Source of the DNA: Limnoperna fortunei
Taxonomy: Eukaryota > Mollusca > Bivalvia > Mytilida > Modiolidae
Assembly (NCBI GenBank): GCA_944474755.1
Contig: OX104123.1
Coordinates: forward strand, 17,364,275 to 17,428,274
Length of the DNA stretch: 64,000 nt
Reading direction: 5' to 3'
Below are positions 39,101-45,100 of the stretch, piece after piece. The notes under the pieces were generated by a model. It searched no databases and was not told the origin of the DNA. It was given only the letters and a program-made list of their open reading frames with translations. A program made the position numbers and the translations under genes. Numbering within the stretch: the first letter of the stretch is position 1; every line of letters begins with the position of its first letter.

Positions 39101-42100
39101 TAGGTTACCAGTCTACAGTATGGATAAATCAAGTATTAGGTTACCAGTCTACAGTATGGATAAATCAAGTATTAGGTTACCAGTCTACAGTATGGACAAA
39201 TCAAGTATTAGGTTACCAGTCTACAGTAAGGACAAATCAAGTATTAGGTTACCAGTCTACAGTAAGGACAAATCAAGTATTAGGTTACCAGTCTACAGTA
39301 AGGATAAATCAAGTATTAGGTTACCAGTCTACAGTATGGATAAATCAAGTATTAGGTTACCAGTCTACAGTATGGACAAATCAAGTATTAGGTTACCAGT
39401 CTACAGTATGGATAAATCAAGTATTAGGTTACCAGTCTACAGTATGGACAAATCAAGTATTAGGTTACCAGTCTACAGTAAGGATAAATCAAGTATTAGG
39501 TTACCAGTCTACAGTATGGATAAATCAAGTATTAGGTTACCAGTCTACAGTATGGACAAATCAAGTATTAGGTTACCAGTCTACAGTAAGGATAAATCAA
39601 GTATTAGGTTACCAGTCTACAGTAAGGACAAATCAAGTATTAGGTTACCAGTCTACAGTATGGATAAATCAAGTATTAGGTTACCAGTCTACAGTATGGA
39701 CAAATCAAGTATAAGGTTACCAGTCTACAGTATGGACAAATCAAGAATTAGGTTACCAGTCTACAGTATGGACAAATCAAGTATTAGGTTACCAGTCTAC
39801 AGTATGGACAAATCAAGTATTAGGTTACCAGTCTACAGTATGGATAAATCAAGTATTAGGTTACCAGTCTACAGTATGGATAAATCAAGTATTAGGTTAC
39901 CAGTCTACAGTATGGACAAATCAAGTATTAGGTTACCAGTCTACAGTATGGATAAATCAAGTATTAGGTTACCAGTCTACAGTAAGGATAAATCAAGTAT
40001 TAGGTTACCAGTCTACAGTATGGATAAATCAAGTATTAGGTTACCAGTCTACAGTATGGACAAATCAAGTATTAGGTTACCAGTCTACAGTATGGACAAA
40101 TCAAGAATTAGGTTACCAGTCTACAGTATGGACAAATCAAGTATTAGGTTACCAGTCTACAGTATGGACAAATCAAGTATTAGGTTACCAGTCTACAGTA
40201 AGGACAAATCAAGTATTAGGTTACCAGTCTACAGTAAGGATAAATCAAGTATTAGGTTACCAGTCTACAGTATGGATAAATCAAGTATTAGGTTACCAGT
40301 CTACAGTATGGACAAATCAAGTATTAGGTTACCAGTCTACAGTATGGATAAATCAAGTATTAGGTTACCAGTCTACAGTATGGACAAATCAAGTATTAGG
40401 TTACCAGTCTACAGTATGGATAAATCAAGTATTAGGTTACCAGTCTACAGTATGGATAAATCAAGTATTAGGTTACCAGTCTACAGTATGGACAAATCAA
40501 GTATTAGGTTACCAGTCTACAGTAAGGACAAATCAAGTATTAGGTTACCAGTCTACAGTATGGACAAATCAAGTATTAGGTTACCAGTCTACAGTATGGA
40601 TAAATCAAGTATTAGGTTACCAGTCTACAGTATGGATAAATCAAGTATTAGGTTACCAGTCTACAGTAAGGACAAATCAAGAATTAGGTTACCAGTCTAC
40701 AGTATGGAGAAATCAAGTATTAGGTTACCAGTCTACAGTATGGACAAATCAAGAATTAGGTTACCAGTCTACAGTATGGACAAATCAAGAATTAGGTTAC
40801 CAGTCTACAGTATGGACAAATCAAGTATTAGGTTACCAGTCTACAGTAAGGACAAATCAAGTATTAGGTTACCAGTCTACAGTATGGATAAATCAAGTAT
40901 TAGGTTACCAGTCTACAGTATGGACAAATCAAGAATTAGGTTACCAGTCTACAGTATGGACAAATCAAGTATTAGGTTACCAGTCTACAGTATGGACAAA
41001 TCAAGAATTAGGTTACCAGTCTACAGTATGGACAAATCAAGTATTAGGTTACCAGTCTACAGTTGTGTACATTCATTTTTTCTTGGGAGCAGTGCAAACC
41101 AGGGTTGGTATACAACAATGATTTGCAGTGACAGTTTACATGAAATTTGTGCTTTTTGAAGCCAGGAACTTCAAGCTACAAGATGATTACTACAACCATG
41201 ATTTTAAGACCAAACGAGTTGTTCATCTTAAATGGATGCATCTCCATTAAACATGTATGTGTAAGGAGAAGACTAGAAAATTACCTGAAAACAAATATGT
41301 TTCTCAACAACAACTGACATAAAATGGAATACAGTCTGTGAAGTAAGAGATAACCAGTGTTATCATACCTGCAATGAATCGTGAGCAATAATTCTAACAG
41401 ACCAACTTTTTCTGACTGTATAAGCAGCTCATCATTCAACAGTTTATTCAGATTTTATTTCTCATATTTGGAGAGAATTCAATATACAGCAAACAATCTT
41501 AACATAAGAAACATATGGCATGTTGTACTATAATTAGATTTATAATGAATACCATTAAACTACTGATATAAACATACATGTACAACAAAACTGTTCAACC
41601 AAATGTGACAACAATGAACTAATAAAATATAAAAATGACCTTAATATAAGCTTTAATTTGACTTAGGTCACAATAGGAATTTGGTATCACAAACAGGGTC
41701 CTATACAAGTGAAATAACTGCAATAAATTTATCTGTCTTTAGTCATATAATGAATTGTTTCTGAGAAGCCCTGATTTTCTTCTCATTCAATTGATCAAAT
41801 GATTATTGTTGAGCATCAAGCTATATTTAGGACATCATTTGTTTAAAGCATATGATGTCCACCCTCAGTCCTTGTCTTAAAACAATTGAATCAAGTTCTT
41901 TCCTTTGATCTTTGTTGAGAATAAACAAGAGATGATGAGTATGTATGATCTAAATAAAACACTTGAATAATATTCCAAGAATAGTCATGTGTGCATTCGC
42001 TTGTCTAACTCACAAGACTGTGCTATAAATATAATCCTTTTAGCAATTTTTCAAATATATCATCCAATTTATTTTTATTTATTTATTTTATTTTATTTTA

Positions 42101-45100
42101 TTTTTTTTTGGGGGGGGGGGGGGGGGGGGCGGGAAAAGGTGAAGCAGGAGGCAGGAGTACCTGGTAAAATAAACCTAGATGTTTGCCAGAAAATAATGCT
42201 ACATGTAGATTATTGTTAAAAAAATTAATATATGTTAAATAAGCTATATATTATGAAACAAAATTGTCCCAATGATAAAAGATCAAAACATTTTAATGTT
42301 ATTTTATTGACAAAGGCTTAAATAACTATGTATAAGGACAACTTCACCAGGTCTACCGACTAAATACCTTACGTATTCATATAAACCATGTTTATTTTAC
42401 TATGAAAAACTGTTTAAATTACCTCTTGTTGACATTATAGGTAAATAAAACATGAGCAATCCTGAAAAAAGGTGTTAAATCCTGTCAGATACTAGTACAT
42501 GTATTGTGATATATATATACAAGAACACATTTGAAGGTGATACTGACAGGGAAATGAATTCAATGCAAATTTCAATCAATTTATTCAAATAATTTTGAAT
42601 ATTTTTAAATTTGTACATCATCAGGACCATTTTAAGTAATTTTTGGTTTGTCAGAAGAAGCCAGCTTAGCAGTGACAACCCAGGGAAACTATTGACCAAA
42701 GAGATTTTTCCAGAAAAGATAAATAAATTTGTTTGATATTTCTGTAGAAGCTATTTTTTTTTACTTGTCTCAGGCAATCAGACAAATGTTATGTGTTATG
42801 GTCAAACCCTGAATGCAATTGTCCTTAAACCCTGAATACAACTGTCCTCAAACCTTGAATACAACTGTCCTTAAACCCTGAATACAACTGTCCTTAAACC
42901 CTGAATACAACTGTCCTTAAACCCTGAATACAACTGTCCTTAAACCCTGAATACAACTGTCCTTAAACCCTGAATACAACTGTCCTTAAACCCTGAAAAC
43001 ACTTGTCCTTAAACCGTGAATACACCTGTCCTTAAACCCTGAATACAACTGTCCTTAAACCCTGAATACAACTGTCCTTAAACCCTGAATACAACTCTCC
43101 TTAAACCCTGAATACAACTGTCCTTAAACCCTGAATACAACTGTCCTTAAACCCTGAATACACCTGTCCTTAAACCCTGAATACAACTGTCCTTAAACCC
43201 TGAATACAACTGTCCTTAAACCCTGAATACAACTCTCCTTAAACCCTGAATACAACTCTCCTTAAACCCTGAATACAACTGTCCTTAAACCCTGAATACA
43301 ACTGTCCTTAAACCCTGAATACAACTGTCCTTAAACCCTGAATACAACTCTCCTTAAACCCTGAATACAACTGTCCTTAAACCCTGAATACAACTGTCCT
43401 TAAACCCTGAATACAACTGTCCTTAAACCCTGAATACAACTGTCCTTAAACCCTAAATTCAAAATCTATTCAAATACTGTCCAACGAGTGGCAACAGCAA
43501 TAAACAAGTAAATAAAATACGAGTTATATTTAAATTGCCCGTAAACATTTATAAACATTAAATATTAAATCCCAAGCAAATCTGAGCAGTTATCATGATG
43601 TTACAGATATGACATTATCAAATAAAATGACATCAAAGATACCAAGGTTATAAAATTGTCTATTCCACATGTGCGTTATGTCTTATCAAGACTCATCCAC
43701 GGTGCTCAATTGAAAAAAATTTTTTAATCCTAATAAATAAGATGCTATAGAGCTTTCATGATCAAAAATTGTAAAAAGTTAAATCAAATCTTGTTAAGGC
43801 CATCTACACCTTTAAATAAATAATATAATGACAAGAATAACTGTACATATACCATGTATACCCCAAATCCCTGTTGACCCTGACAAAATGTAGCTACAAA
43901 CAATGATGATCTCAGTTATATGTAAGTTCAATCAAGATTATCTTTAAACCTTGAGACCAAACAAGTCAAACACCAAATCAGGCTGAATCCAAACCAGTCT
44001 AAGTCCTGTCCTCACAGCCTGAATCCCAATCAGTCTAAGCTCTGTTCTCACAGCCTGAATCCTAATCAGTTTAAGCCCTGTCCTCACAGCCTAAATCCCA
44101 ATCAGTCTAAGCTCTGTTCTCACAGCCTGAATCCTAATCAGTTTAAGCCCTGTCCTCACAGCCTAAATCCCAATCAGTCTAAGCTCTGTTCTCACAGCCT
44201 GAATCCTAATCAGTTTAAGCCCTGTCCTCACAGCCTGAATCCGAACCATTCTGAGCCCTGTCCACATCCTGAATCCTAATCAGTCTAAGTCCTGTCCTCA
44301 CAGCCTGAATCTCATCAATCTGAGCCCTGTTCTCACAGCCTGAATCCCAACCATTTTGAGTCCTGTCCTCACAACCTGAATCCCAATCAGTCTAAGCCCT
44401 GTCCTCACAACCTGAATTCCAACCATTCTGAGCCCTGTCCTCACAGCCTGAATCCTAATCAGTCTAAGCCCTGTCCTCACAGCCTGAATCTCATCAGTCT
44501 GAGCCCTGTCTTCACAGCCTGAATCCTAATCAGTCTAAGCCCTGTCCTCACAGCCTGAATCTCATTAGTCTGACCCCTGTCTTCACAGCCTGAATCCCAA
44601 TCAGTCTGAGCCCTGTCTTCACAACCTGAATCTCATCAGTCTAAGCCCTGTCCTCACAGCCTGAATCTAATTAGTCTGACCCCTGTCTTCACAGCCTGAA
44701 TCCTAATCAGTCTAAGCCCTGTCCTCTCAATCTGAATCCCAACCATTCTGAGCCCTGTCCTCACAGCCTGAATCCTAATCAGTCTAAGCCCTGTCTACAT
44801 TTTGGTCTTGTTTTAAAAATCTCCTGTTTTACTGAATCATGCTGAAAAGTCATATGATGAAGTAAAAATGATTCGATCATGACTGCTCTTAATAGTGACA
44901 GGTTGGACATGTTGAAACAATGCTGTTTTGGAGCGATCGAAAACGCAATAACTATTACTAACTCTTCCTACCTCTACAGATAGTTCCCAAATTGATTTTG
45001 ATGTCTTCATGGTTTTTCTCCAAATAAGTCTTTTAAACGTTTAACAATAGAGCAAAATAAGAGACAGAAACGGACAACATTTTGTTACATTTCTGAGGCT

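Noticed and set aside
36780..41159. Two long plus-strand ORFs (526 and 895 codons) with a 12-residue repeat
   Set aside because: They are the 36-bp array read in frame; the +1 frame is also open, variable sites are not synonymous-biased, and there is no promoter or homology. They lie antisense in CEP152 intron 1.
42811..43455. Telomere-like repeat because of TTAAACCC
   Set aside because: The unit is 23 bp and lacks the TTAGGG pattern.
44298..44480. Minus ORF with RTGLRLIGIQ-type repeats
   Set aside because: A reading of the 43.98-44.80 kb 36-bp array; open only because the period is divisible by three.
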